From contig NZ_ATUT01000017.1 in the NCBI RefSeq assembly GCF_000420345.1, positions 1 to 41,138 of the forward strand: a stretch of DNA of 41,138 nucleotides, in the 5' to 3' direction. This DNA is from Faecalicoccus pleomorphus DSM 20574 (lineage in GTDB: Bacteria; Bacillota_I; Bacilli_A; Erysipelotrichales; Erysipelotrichaceae). Shown piece after piece: positions 1 to 7,013 of the stretch. Made by a program: the position numbers and the translations under genes. The number at the start of each line of letters is the position of its first letter. Within the stretch, counting starts at the first letter, position 1. The notes under the pieces are model-generated. The model made no database searches. It saw only the letters and a program-made list of their open reading frames with translations, and had not been told where the DNA came from.

Positions 1-3
1 TTT

Positions 4-393
4 CTATCCACGAGGTCGTTTTGGCGGACGACATCCATTGTGTGGAATTGGGGTCACATCATTGATCATCGTGATGCTCAGTCCGGCTACCTGCAAGGCT
101 CTGACAGCTGCTTCACGTCCCGGCCCCGGTCCTTTCACTTCCACGCTGACCGTCTTCATTCCATGATCCATTGCAGCCTTACCCGCTGCTTCTCCGGCTA
201 GCTGTGCCGCATACGGTGTGCTCTTTCGGCTTCCCTTGAACCCTAAGGCCCCCGCACTGCTCCATGCTACCGCGTTTCCACTCTCATCTGTGATCGTTAC
301 GATCGTATTGTTGAAAGTCGAGTGGATATGTGCACATCCGCGTGCTATATTCTTCTTGACGCGGCGTTTTCCTCTTCTCTGTACCTTTGCCAT
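4..393 (-). CDS. rpsK: 30S ribosomal protein S11
   Basis: Complete 129-residue S11, the usual family length, ending with the characteristic basic C-terminus ([12 protein letters not shown]). It binds 16S rRNA in the platform of the small subunit near the mRNA exit. The family hallmarks [15 protein letters not shown] and the glycine-rich [13 protein letters not shown] stretch are visible. It lies 16 bases after rpsM in the order infA-rpmJ-rpsM-rpsK; rpoA and rplQ would be expected just beyond the left edge. The stop codon is TAG, which matters for the in-frame TAGs seen elsewhere in this window. Confidence 0.98.
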   Translation of the reverse strand: MAKVQRRGKRRVKKNIARGCAHIHSTFNNTIVTITDESGNAVAWSSAGALGFKGSRKSTPYAAQLAGEAAGKAAMDHGMKTVSVEVKGPGPGREAAVRALQVAGLSITMINDVTPIPHNGCRPPKRPRG

Positions 394-409
394 ACTCTAC
401 TCTTCCTTC

Positions 410-775
410 CTACTTCTTCTTGTTGGCTACCGTCTTCGCTTTCCCTTTGCGTGTTCTCGCATTGGTCTTCGTTCTCTGTCCTCTGACCGGCAGTCCCTTT
501 CTGTGTCGGATCCCTCTGTAGCATCCGATCTCCATCAGTCGCTTGATGTTCAACTGTACTTCTCTTCGCAGATCCCCTTCGACCTTGATCTTGTCGATGG
601 CCTTTCGGATCGCGTTCATCTGTTCTTCACTTAGATCCTTTACACGGATGTTCTCATCGATTTTTGTCTCTTCCAATACTTTCTCGGACGTGCTCTTCCC
701 GATCCCATAGATATAGGTTAAGGCGATCACCACACGCTTGTCGTTTGGAATATCTACTCCTGCAATTCGTGCCAT
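410..775 (-). CDS. rpsM: 30S ribosomal protein S13
   Basis: Complete 121-residue S13. It starts [26 protein letters not shown] and has the [28 protein letters not shown] block and a lysine-rich tail, all typical of the family. S13 sits in the head of the 30S subunit and contacts the P-site tRNA and the B1 bridges. It is part of the infA-rpmJ-rpsM-rpsK transcription unit, with an AGGAGG ribosome binding site just upstream (about 780-785). It ends with TAG. Confidence 0.98.
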   Translation of the reverse strand: MARIAGVDIPNDKRVVIALTYIYGIGKSTSEKVLEETKIDENIRVKDLSEEQMNAIRKAIDKIKVEGDLRREVQLNIKRLMEIGCYRGIRHRKGLPVRGQRTKTNARTRKGKAKTVANKKK

Positions 776-788
776 TGTTTCCTCCTAC

Positions 789-905
789 TTAGTTTCCTTG
801 TCTTTGTTTGTGTTTTGGGTTTTCACAAATTACCATGACGCGACCCTTGCGTCGTATTACTCGGCATTTGTCGCACATCGGTTTTACGGATGGTCTTACT
901 TTCAT
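789..905 (-). CDS. rpmJ: 50S ribosomal protein L36
   Basis: Found by translating the gap between rpsM and infA. The minus strand encodes a 38-residue protein beginning [21 protein letters not shown] and ending KHKQRQGN. This is the zinc-ribbon form of L36: Cys11, Cys14, Cys27 and His32 are all present, the C+ type associated with zinc sufficiency. The position between infA and rpsM is its standard place in Firmicute genomes. The stop codon is TAA. Confidence 0.97.
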   Translation of the reverse strand: MKVRPSVKPMCDKCRVIRRKGRVMVICENPKHKQRQGN

Positions 906-919
906 TTGTCTAATCCCTC

Positions 920-1138
920 CTACTTTCTTCTAAATGTTATACGCCCACGTGTTAAATCATAGGGTGAAATTTCTACAGTTACACGATCACCTGGTAAAAT
1001 GCGAATGTGGTGCATACGGATTTTACCAGAAACGTGAGCCATGATTTCGTGTCCGTTTTCCAATTTCACCTTAAAAGCAGCATTAGGTAATGTGTCAACA
1101 ACGATCCCATCGATCTCGATCATATCCTGCTTCGACAT
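920..1138 (-). CDS. infA: Translation initiation factor IF-1
   Basis: Complete 72-residue IF-1, a single OB-fold ([20 protein letters not shown]... [26 protein letters not shown]). It occupies the ribosomal A site during initiation and assists IF-2 and IF-3. The start is supported by an AAGGAGG sequence about ten bases upstream. It appears to open a transcript here, because a terminator and a promoter lie directly upstream and the upstream gene is not a usual alpha-operon member (map, adk or secY). It ends with TAG. Confidence 0.98.
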   Translation of the reverse strand: MSKQDMIEIDGIVVDTLPNAAFKVKLENGHEIMAHVSGKIRMHHIRILPGDRVTVEISPYDLTRGRITFRRK

Positions 1139-1198
1139 GAATTCTACAACGCCTCCTTACTGAATAATGAAATGACTTGGCATAAATAGCCATCTATC

Positions 1199-1228
1199 AT
1201 TCTACCAAACAAAAGCAAAAAAAGCCAA
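1199..1228 (-). promoter_or_regulatory. Predicted SigA promoter for infA-rpmJ-rpsM-rpsK
   Basis: On the minus strand TTGGCT (1228-1223) and TAGAAT (1204-1199) are separated by 18 bases, about 60 bases upstream of the infA start. The -35 box lies in the 3' arm of the terminator of the upstream gene. Confidence 0.5.
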
Positions 1229-1251
1229 GAAAACATGCACTTTTTCCTGAC
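1215..1251 (-). terminator. Rho-independent terminator after the MmcQ/YjbR-like gene
   Basis: On the minus strand a stem of about ten pairs (GTCAGGAAAA with TTTTCTTGGC, including G-T pairs) closes a short loop and is followed by a run of seven T. It begins directly after the TAA of the gene ending at 1256. Confidence 0.7.
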
Positions 1252-1255
1252 TTTT

Positions 1256-2275
1256 TTATTCTTCCAACAATTTAACCAGCGCTTTGGGCACATGGCGAGG
1301 CCCTCGCACCGATTTGATCCCATATTCTTTTAAGCGTTCCAAAGCAAATTCTGAAATATCATAACGCTTTTTCAACTTTAAACGCATAGCTTTCTGCATA
1401 TGAATATTTTCATTCTCAAATACATGATCCAGATTGGCTTCTACGATCTCACATTGATAGAAGATACTGGAATAAGGACTTGATACATATAAGAAAACAA
1501 TATCATTTTCGTACATAGGTACCGACTGTTTCCAAAGCGTGATATCCGTATCATCAAAAATATGGATCATATCATAATAATTGGCATTGGCGGGAATCAA
1601 CCAGTACGGATCCGGACTGTTGATGATATAACTTTGTCGTATAACATCCATAACCACTTCATCACTTACCGTATCATCCAGACAAACTGAAATCCAACTC
1701 TTTTTATTCATATGATAGGCCGGATAAAATCCGGGCTCTACTATCTTTGCAGCACATTGTTCATCCAACTTTACATTAAGTATGTCTATGAAGCCCTGTG
1801 CTTTGTTTTTTAATTTATCGGCTTTGATATGCTGTATGATTCCAAACCATTTCCCATTCTTAGGATGACGAAATACACCACTAAGTGGATCTCTCTTCCA
1901 TAAAAATTCCGGACTAACCTGGTATCCCTCCAGTATCTTTTGCGCAATTCGATTGGCTTGTTTGGATACAAAAGGCGTTTCCTTAAAGCAGTGTACGCGT
2001 ATATCCTTTAACAATGCGATATACGCTTCTCGAATTTCTGAAACAAAAGTTCCATTTTGACTTTCGATTCGATAGTTAACATATTCTTCATCCAAGGCCG
2101 TATCCCATATCGTTCCCTTTACATGACCATCCTTAAACACAAATACAATCATTTTAAAACCAGGAACCTGATTTGTGACATAACGATATCCCTTTTCTTC
2201 TTTGATAAAGCCATAAGATACAAGCAAGTTCCAATCTACGGTGTATTTTCTAAAGATCTCATCTTCCAGCATCAT
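1256..2275 (-). CDS. MmcQ/YjbR-family protein with a C-terminal EVE-like domain
   Basis: About 339 residues from the chosen start (MMLEDEIFRKYTVDW). A longer frame reaches back to 2335 but lies inside the upstream actin-like gene. Three parts can be seen. The N-terminal segment holds GFIKEEKGYRYVTNQVPGF. The middle is a YjbR/MmcQ fold with the marker PGFYPAYHMNKKSWISVCLD, where the family has GYHMNKRHWNTV. The C-terminal third reads like an EVE/PUA-type domain (YWLIPANANYYDM, DIVFLYVSSPYSSIFYQCEI, VRGPRHVPKALV). YjbR proteins are called DNA-binding on structural grounds, and EVE domains often recognise modified bases, but the function here is unknown. The start overlaps the stop of the preceding gene, suggesting translational coupling. 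Confidence 0.7.
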   Translation of the reverse strand: MMLEDEIFRKYTVDWNLLVSYGFIKEEKGYRYVTNQVPGFKMIVFVFKDGHVKGTIWDTALDEEYVNYRIESQNGTFVSEIREAYIALLKDIRVHCFKETPFVSKQANRIAQKILEGYQVSPEFLWKRDPLSGVFRHPKNGKWFGIIQHIKADKLKNKAQGFIDILNVKLDEQCAAKIVEPGFYPAYHMNKKSWISVCLDDTVSDEVVMDVIRQSYIINSPDPYWLIPANANYYDMIHIFDDTDITLWKQSVPMYENDIVFLYVSSPYSSIFYQCEIVEANLDHVFENENIHMQKAMRLKLKKRYDISEFALERLKEYGIKSVRGPRHVPKALVKLLEE

Positions 2276-3251
2276 TTTCACCCATACGTTCCAATAGGAT
2301 TTCCAGACCTTGTGACACTGTGCTTTGTGGATCATCCGTCACATAGAACGGGCAGTTGACTAAACTCTGCAGGTTTTCTTTCAATCCCTTTAACAACATG
2401 GTCCCGCCGCAACAAATGATTCCTCGCATGCGTACATCTTCCTGTTGTTCAGGACTTAGGTCTGCCAAAAACTGATAGATCCATTTAGCCTATTGTTCAC
2501 ACAAAGGATACAACACTGGAACCAGCATATTTTCATCCAACTGAAGCGACATCAACTTCTGGCTCTGTATATTCACACCCTGTATCAACATAGTTTTTGG
2601 CTGTTTTTGTATTTGTGTTTGTCCAATATTGATCTTGATCTTTTCCGCTGTAGAATCACTGATCTGCATATGACAACTTTGACGCAGCCATTTTTGGATA
2701 AGCAAATTAACATGCCTTCCCGCCACTTTATACTGACTGCTTCTTTGCATCTGCCCGTTACTGAATACAGCAATATCACAATTAGAAGAACCCAGGTTTA
2801 ATACACAGCTGGCAACAGGAATAAACAGATTTAACTGCGCACCGATGGCTGCTACCCAGATTTCCTGTTCAAAATAGACACGATAAGCACCAAACTCTAA
2901 TAAGTGCTGCTTCAATTCTTCCCTTTGTTGACGATTTAACGCCATCGGATAACTAAACAGTAGAACCGTTTTCTTAAACATTCGAAAAACTTTATAATCA
3001 TAGATCAGCTGTTCCAACAAAGCATGTAAGGCATCAAAGTCAATCTTGTTTTGTGATAAAGGCGAAATGACACGGATTTTTTGATCTAAAGATTCTTTCA
3101 TTTCCTTTGCCTCATCACCGATGGCAAGTACGTTGCCTTTTTGATCTAATGCGACCATGCAGGCTTCATCAAAGAGCAAGCCTTCGTTTTCCGTAACCAG
3201 TCGAATTTTATCGGCTCCTAAATCAATACCTACTCGGATCATAATCTTCAT
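2259..3251 (-). pseudogene. Divergent MreB-like actin homologue interrupted by an in-frame TAG
   Basis: One reading frame of about 330 codons, the length of MreB, is broken by a TAG at 2490-2492 (codons CAA TAG GCT). Past it the same frame continues for 76 residues to TGA, including the adenosine-binding-like RGIICCGGTMLLKGL. MreB-family proteins polymerise under the membrane and guide wall synthesis. The phosphate motifs are degenerate: GIDLGADKIRL replaces GIDLGTANT, and VLNLGSSNCDIAVFS replaces the acidic DIGGGTTDIAV loop. Even without the stop, ATP hydrolysis looks doubtful. The start is unsettled (ATG at 3251 or 3242). It may be a pseudogene, or the TAG may be read through; the downstream gene is intact and coupled to it. 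Confidence 0.7.
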
Positions 3252-3348
3252 CACTTTCTCTATATAATATTCTGTATATAATATAAGTATAGCATAGTTA
3301 AAAGCCAGACTCTATGTTATACTATAAGTGCGCATTCATGTATAGATC

Positions 3349-3846
3349 ATGAAAATAGAAATCATTTCTTCAGAGAATAAAAAATTGGAGATTCCAACCG
3401 ACTTTACACTTTTGACGATCATAGAGCATTTGGAAACGGAAAAAGGAAAACAATATCTGGATTATTGGCTGGATTGGGAAGAATTGTTTACCCAAATTCA
3501 TCTGCCCATATGGATTCTAACGCAAGATGAAAGCACAACCATACAGAATTTTTTGGATACGTATGCCACAAGTCTTCAAGTAGGAAGATGTACAAATGAA
3601 GATTTATTTGATCAACTTGGCTGTATTCGTCAAAAATTTGTTTTTGGAAAAACTTATACGATCTTAGATCCGGCGATTTATCTTTTTTATCAGGATACGC
3701 TTGTTTATAAGTCGATTCGTACCCACAATAAAGCTATCGGAGAGGCCTATTTAAAGGGATTGGATATCCAATATAAAAAAATTGTGGAAAATTTCAGAAA
3801 AAAATTGACATCCAAAAAAGAATTTGATAGTATAAGAAAGCGCTAA
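3349..3846 (+). CDS. Hypothetical protein, 165 residues
   Basis: I do not recognise this protein. It is soluble, rich in charged and aromatic residues, with no signal peptide or membrane segment (MKIEIISSENKKLEIPTD... EFDSIRKR). The middle contains DYWLDWEELFTQIHLPIWIL and the C-terminal third is lysine-rich. No strong ribosome binding site precedes the ATG. It is divergent from the actin-like gene and ends six bases before the first tRNA gene. The codons near its end also contain a consensus promoter for the tRNA array, so the 3' end has a second constraint. Confidence 0.6.
   Translation: MKIEIISSENKKLEIPTDFTLLTIIEHLETEKGKQYLDYWLDWEELFTQIHLPIWILTQDESTTIQNFLDTYATSLQVGRCTNEDLFDQLGCIRQKFVFGKTYTILDPAIYLFYQDTLVYKSIRTHNKAIGEAYLKGLDIQYKKIVENFRKKLTSKKEFDSIRKR
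3805..3833 (+). promoter_or_regulatory. SigA promoter of the tRNA array, inside the upstream gene
   Basis: TTGACA (3805-3810), a 17-base spacer and TAGTAT (3828-3833) lie in the last codons of the hypothetical gene ending at 3846. The predicted transcription start is about ten bases before the first tRNA. Confidence 0.75.
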
Positions 3847-3852
3847 ATGAAT

Positions 3853-3928
3853 GGAGGCTTAGCTCAGTTGGGAGAGCATCTGCCTTACAAGCAGAGGGTC
3901 AGCGGTTCGAGCCCGTTAGCCTCCACCA
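3853..3928 (+). tRNA. tRNA-Val(UAC), copy 1
   Basis: Full cloverleaf. The acceptor GGAGGCT pairs with AGCCTCC, the anticodon loop CTTACAA carries TAC, the T-loop is GGTTCGAG-type and CCA is encoded (3926-3928). It is identical to the copy at 4253-4328. Confidence 0.97.
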
Positions 3929-3953
3929 TTTTTTAGCCCCAACAATTTAACAT

Positions 3954-4037
3954 GGAGGAGTAGCGAAGTGGCTAAACGCGGCAGACTGTAAATCTGTTCC
4001 TTCGGGTTCGGCAGTTCGAATCTGTCCTCCTCCACCA
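3954..4037 (+). tRNA. tRNA-Tyr(GUA)
   Basis: Acceptor GGAGGAG pairs with CTCCTCC; the anticodon loop CTGTAAA contains GTA. A long variable arm (class II, as in bacterial tRNA-Tyr) and an encoded CCA are present. Confidence 0.96.
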
Positions 4038-4042
4038 TTTCT

Positions 4043-4118
4043 TGGGGTATAGCCAAGCGGTAAGGCACAGGACTTTGACTCCTGCATTTCACTGGTTCGA
4101 ATCCAGTTACCCCAGCCA
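4043..4118 (+). tRNA. tRNA-Gln(UUG)
   Basis: Acceptor TGGGGTA pairs with TACCCCA. The anticodon stem CAGGA/TCCTG closes the loop CTTTGAC with anticodon TTG. CCA is encoded. The weak U1-A72 pair is typical of tRNA-Gln. Confidence 0.96.
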
Positions 4119-4124
4119 CTAAAT

Positions 4125-4198
4125 GCAGGTGTAGTTCAATGGTAGAACAACAGCTTGCCATGCTGTATACGGGAGTTCGATTCTCCTCACCTGCTCCA
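4125..4198 (+). tRNA. tRNA-Gly(GCC)
   Basis: Acceptor GCAGGTG pairs with CACCTGC; the anticodon loop TTGCCAT carries GCC; CCA is encoded. It is closely similar to the tRNA-Gly(UCC) that ends the second half of the array. Confidence 0.96.
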
Positions 4199-4211
4199 GT
4201 GTATTTTATGC

Positions 4212-4240
4212 TTGACTGCCCTAAAAACATCTGCTATTAT
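4212..4240 (+). promoter_or_regulatory. Internal SigA promoter within the tRNA array
   Basis: TTGACT (4212-4217), a 17-base spacer and TATTAT (4235-4240) lie 12 bases before the second tRNA-Val, giving the second half of the array its own transcription start. Confidence 0.75.
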
Positions 4241-4252
4241 TGTATGGCAATT

Positions 4253-4328
4253 GGAGGCTTAGCTCAGTTGGGAGAGCATCTGCCTTACAAGCAGAGGGTC
4301 AGCGGTTCGAGCCCGTTAGCCTCCACCA
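4253..4328 (+). tRNA. tRNA-Val(UAC), copy 2
   Basis: Base-for-base repeat of the tRNA at 3853-3928, with anticodon TAC and encoded CCA. It directly follows the internal promoter. Confidence 0.97.
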
Positions 4329-4340
4329 TTATTATTTTGT

Positions 4341-4416
<76 letters not shown>

Positions 4417-4424
4417 TTATTTTT

Positions 4425-4500
4425 GACCCGTTAGCTCAGCTGGTAGAGCATTTGACTTTTAATCAAAGGGTCGGGCGTTCGAATCGCCCACGGGTCACCA
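4425..4500 (+). tRNA. tRNA-Lys(UUU)
   Basis: Acceptor GACCCGT pairs with ACGGGTC; the anticodon loop CTTTTAA carries TTT; CCA is encoded. Confidence 0.96.
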
Positions 4501-4504
4501 CTTT

Positions 4505-4578
4505 GCAGGTGTAGTTCAATGGTAGAACTTCAGCCTTCCAAGCTGACTACGTGAGTTCGATTCTCATCACCTGCTCCA
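4505..4578 (+). tRNA. tRNA-Gly(UCC)
   Basis: Acceptor GCAGGTG pairs with CACCTGC; the anticodon loop CTTCCAA carries TCC; CCA is encoded. It is the last tRNA of the array. Confidence 0.96.
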
Positions 4579-4587
4579 TTGTACACG

Positions 4588-4613
4588 AAGCCTTTGTTTA
4601 AAGGCTTTTTTAT
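4588..4613 (+). terminator. Rho-independent terminator of the tRNA array
   Basis: AAGCCTTT pairs with AAAGGCTT across a four-base loop, followed by TTTTTA, ten bases after the last tRNA. Confidence 0.88.
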
Positions 4614-4653
4614 TTGTCTACCAACACCAATCCCTTTCCATATAGACCAAAGC

Positions 4654-4708
4654 AGCTGTAACGAATAGATGATTTGCACAGATCATCTATTCGTTACAGC
4701 TCTTTTTC
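4654..4708 (+). repeat. Perfect 20-bp inverted repeat followed by a T-run
   Basis: The arm at 4654-4673 is exactly complementary to 4682-4701 across an eight-base loop; CTCTTTTT follows. It may be a second strong terminator or a relic hairpin. No gene lies between it and the tRNA terminator. Confidence 0.75.
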
Positions 4709-4736
4709 AAGAGTATTTAAATACAACTAATTATAC

Positions 4737-4790
4737 AAAAAAGACCAGGATATTTAACTTGTTGAAATCAAATATTTTGGTCTTTTTTTA
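4737..4790. terminator. Bidirectional terminator between convergent units
   Basis: AAAAAAGACCA and ATATTT pair with AAATAT and TGGTCTTTTTTT, with two G-T pairs in the middle and a loop of about 14 bases. An A-run before and a T-run after let it serve both the tRNA side and the thioredoxin-like gene. Confidence 0.75.
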
Positions 4791-4833
4791 GAACTTTGGC
4801 TGTATATGACTTGTTACAGTCCATTTGTTGTTA

Positions 4834-5421
4834 TCATTCAAAAAATTCTTCGTAGATCTTTTTAAGTTCCTGTGTTTCTTCTTCTGTCATTTCTCTTTCA
4901 TTAGGATCATAGCTATCTACTGTTCCAATATGAGTGTTCTTTACTTTCCCATCTTTCATCTCTACAACCATCGGTACATACAAAGTGAGTTGACCATCTT
5001 CATTCGTTTCCATATATTCACCCAAATAATTGATGATTCTTTCCTTTTGTTCATCATCATACAAAAGATTATGATCTTCATCTCTGGTCCTAATATAGTA
5101 AACCTTCTTCTGATGTTCTTGTGCCACTTCTTTTAAAACCGGTGCAGCATCCTGGCACCATGGACAATCTTCATAGCCAAAATAATATACGCCATCTTCC
5201 TGATTCTCTAGTTTTTGTAACGCATCTTCCATCGTTAACCCTATAAACCAATCGTCTTTTTGATTATCCGCTTCATCAATGCTGCAGGCAGACTGCTCCT
5301 CACATCCTTTAGGAATCTCACTCTTTGTTTCCTGTTGCTTATTGATCAAGATCCATAGAACAACACCACATATCATAATTCCTGTACATAGAGTAAATAA
5401 GGCAATTTTTCTTTGGTTCAT
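4834..5421 (-). CDS. Membrane-anchored thioredoxin-like protein (CPWC)
   Basis: 195 residues. The N-terminus (MNQRKIALFTLCTGIMICGVVLWILI) is an uncleaved signal anchor with no lipobox, placing the rest outside the membrane. An acidic linker leads to a thioredoxin-like domain around residues 60-190, with EDALQKLENQEDGVYYFGYEDCPWCQDAAPVLKEVA. CPWC is the redox-active pair. The domain resembles the thioredoxin-like accessory proteins of Gram-positive bacteria. A thiol-disulfide role outside the cell is inferred; the partner is unknown. It stands alone, with its own upstream spacer. Confidence 0.72.
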   Translation of the reverse strand: MNQRKIALFTLCTGIMICGVVLWILINKQQETKSEIPKGCEEQSACSIDEADNQKDDWFIGLTMEDALQKLENQEDGVYYFGYEDCPWCQDAAPVLKEVAQEHQKKVYYIRTRDEDHNLLYDDEQKERIINYLGEYMETNEDGQLTLYVPMVVEMKDGKVKNTHIGTVDSYDPNEREMTEEETQELKKIYEEFFE

Positions 5422-5496
5422 TAAAACTCTCCTTGTTGTTGATTTTTATCTATTGTACACGAATACGCCTATAAAAACTATATATTAACTCTAATT

Positions 5497-5838
5497 TTAT
5501 TGATCTAGGTTTTGTTTCTCCTTGATAGCACATTCAATTTTGGAGAACATTTCTTTCATTTGATAAAAAATCATTGTTTGTTTCTTTATAGAATAGTAAT
5601 TCTTTGTTCCTTCTTTTCAAATTTGAAGAAGCCCGGCATTCTTTAAGATTTGTAAATGATGCGATACAGCCGGTCTTGACAGATAGGTATGTTGTGCAAT
5701 CTCATTAACACGAAATTCCTTTGGCTCTTGTTCCAACAATGTTAAAAGGATGAGTTGTCTAGTTTCATCTCCCAAAGCTAAAAATACTATACGCAAGCTT
5801 AAAAAATCTTGCGAAGATCTTCGATCCTTTTTTGACAC
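5497..5838 (-). pseudogene. ArsR-family regulator interrupted by an in-frame TGA
   Basis: From a GTG at 5838, 73 residues form a winged-helix ArsR core (FLALGDETRQLILLTLLEQEPKEFRVNEIAQHTYLSRPAVSHHLQILKNAGLLQI). The frame then meets TGA at 5617-5619 and continues for 39 sensible residues (KEGTKNYYSIKK...QMKEMFSKIE) to TAA. The family expects an arginine or another polar residue before the (R/K)EGT(K)NYY wing, so CGA to TGA is a likely origin. The wing and dimer helix follow the stop, so the short product would probably not dimerise normally. It starts 15 bases after the nitroreductase gene and was presumably its regulator. Confidence 0.75.
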
Positions 5839-5853
5839 ACTTCATTCAACGAA

Positions 5854-6621
5854 TTATCGACTTTGGACATGAAGCGCCTCTCTTTGTACACCACGTGCAT
5901 ACTTTATAGAAGGATAGCCAATCACAAGCGTTGTCTGCACTCTTTTACCTTTAGGAATTTTCAACATCCGCCTCAACTTTATAGAAGTATGAGCCGCCAG
6001 TGTGAAAAAGCCACTGTATAAAATACCAAGACCATATGCTTTGGCCATAAGCGCCATGGCCGAGGCCGCCAATACCGCATTCGTTTTATCCTTACCGACA
6101 ACAACGACCACCAAAGGTGCTTTTTTGAAAAAGAAGTGATCATCAATTAGAAAATCTCTATATCTTTTACTAAACAAATTCAGCCCTTTTAAAAGTCTTC
6201 GAAACAAGTGTACGGCAATCTCTTCTGCCTGCTCCTGCTCTTTCTGCAACAAGATCAGCTCTACATCTCGCATATTTCTGGCTGTAGGCATATAACGAGC
6301 TGCTTCCAGGAGATCTTGTATCACATTATTTGGAATCTCTTTTTTCTGAAATTGACGTATAGAACGATTTGTTTGAATGGTATATAAAAATTCTTTGGGA
6401 TCCATTTCTTTTTGATCACATTTAATGGGTTCTTGATCAAAGCCTGTCATTGATACCGCATTTTGTGGACAAATTGCCACGCAATGACCACATTTCATAC
6501 AGTCCTGCGATTGAATTTGTGCTTTGTTTTGTATCAGTCTGATATTTTGTTCCGGACAATCTTTGATGCATTGTCCGCATCCTATACATTTTTGCACTTC
6601 AATCTTTATTTCATGTTTCAT
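5854..6621 (-). CDS. Ferredoxin-nitroreductase fusion
   Basis: 255 residues from the ATG at 6621 (MKHEIKIEVQ), which has GGAGG nine bases upstream. The open frame extends further upstream only because it runs into a decayed DJ-1 gene. Residues 1-60 form a 2[4Fe-4S] ferredoxin with CIGCGQCIKDCP and CMKCGHCVAICP. The rest is an FMN-binding nitroreductase (RSIRQFQKKEIPNNVIQDLLEAARYMPTARNMRD, then LVVVVVGKDK and LGILYSGFF). Such fusions pass electrons from the clusters to the flavin to reduce quinones, nitro compounds or unknown substrates. It lies between the ArsR and DJ-1 relics. Confidence 0.85.
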   Translation of the reverse strand: MKHEIKIEVQKCIGCGQCIKDCPEQNIRLIQNKAQIQSQDCMKCGHCVAICPQNAVSMTGFDQEPIKCDQKEMDPKEFLYTIQTNRSIRQFQKKEIPNNVIQDLLEAARYMPTARNMRDVELILLQKEQEQAEEIAVHLFRRLLKGLNLFSKRYRDFLIDDHFFFKKAPLVVVVVGKDKTNAVLAASAMALMAKAYGLGILYSGFFTLAAHTSIKLRRMLKIPKGKRVQTTLVIGYPSIKYARGVQREALHVQSR

Positions 6622-6884
6622 ACTACTTCCTCCAGTTCCGGTAATCAGTCTTTGATCTTCAATTACATAGCTTGTAAAAAATCTTTTCTTTGAATAAAAT
6701 GCTTCCTTTTCTTTAAAAGCATCTTCCGTAGAAAAAGGGACCAGTTTTCTTTTCCGACTTAACAACTCTTTTGTATTATCATTTCATCATAAAAATGAAT
6801 AAGTTCTCCCAACCATAAACCGGTCGTTTTTTCAATTGCTCCATATGTGCTTACATTGATTTCCACAATCAGTATCTTTTTCAT
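6622..6884 (-). pseudogene. DJ-1/PfpI-family protein, internally deleted remnant
   Basis: The ATG at 6884 opens a typical N-terminus of the Hsp31-like DJ-1/PfpI group (MKKILIVEINVSTYGAIEKTTGLWLGELIHFYDE) and stops at 6759. Directly after it, in another frame, comes the usual C-terminus of the same family (LVPFSTEDAFKEKEAFYSKKRFFTSYVIEDQRLITG). The middle of about 130-150 residues, including the nucleophilic cysteine, is missing. The second piece has lost its own end and reads straight into the nitroreductase gene. The intact protein would act in glyoxal or oxidative stress; this remnant cannot. Confidence 0.75.
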
Positions 6885-6973
6885 CGCTACATTCCTTTCG
6901 TTGATTCGTTTAAACCACTATACCATAAACCGATTACTTCTGAATGATTGGTAAAGAAGGTCTTTCCCATTAC

Positions 6974-7013
6974 AATAAAAAAGAACAACTCCTGTTAATT
7001 AGGAATTGCTCTT
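6974..7013 (-). terminator. Rho-independent terminator after the P-type ATPase
   Basis: A 13-pair stem with two G-T pairs (AAGAGCAATTCCT with AGGAGTTGTTCTT) is followed on the minus strand by TTTTTTATT. It overlaps the stop codon. Confidence 0.8.

Noticed and set aside
5497-5838. TGA read as tryptophan, as in Mollicutes
   Set aside because: Many intact genes here end at TGA at the expected family length, for example the MATE gene (19703) and the ABC ATPase (9889).
5854-6765. A 303-residue nitroreductase with a novel N-terminal domain
   Set aside because: The first 48 residues match the C-terminus of DJ-1/PfpI proteins, and a strong ribosome site precedes the ATG at 6621. The extension is relic sequence.
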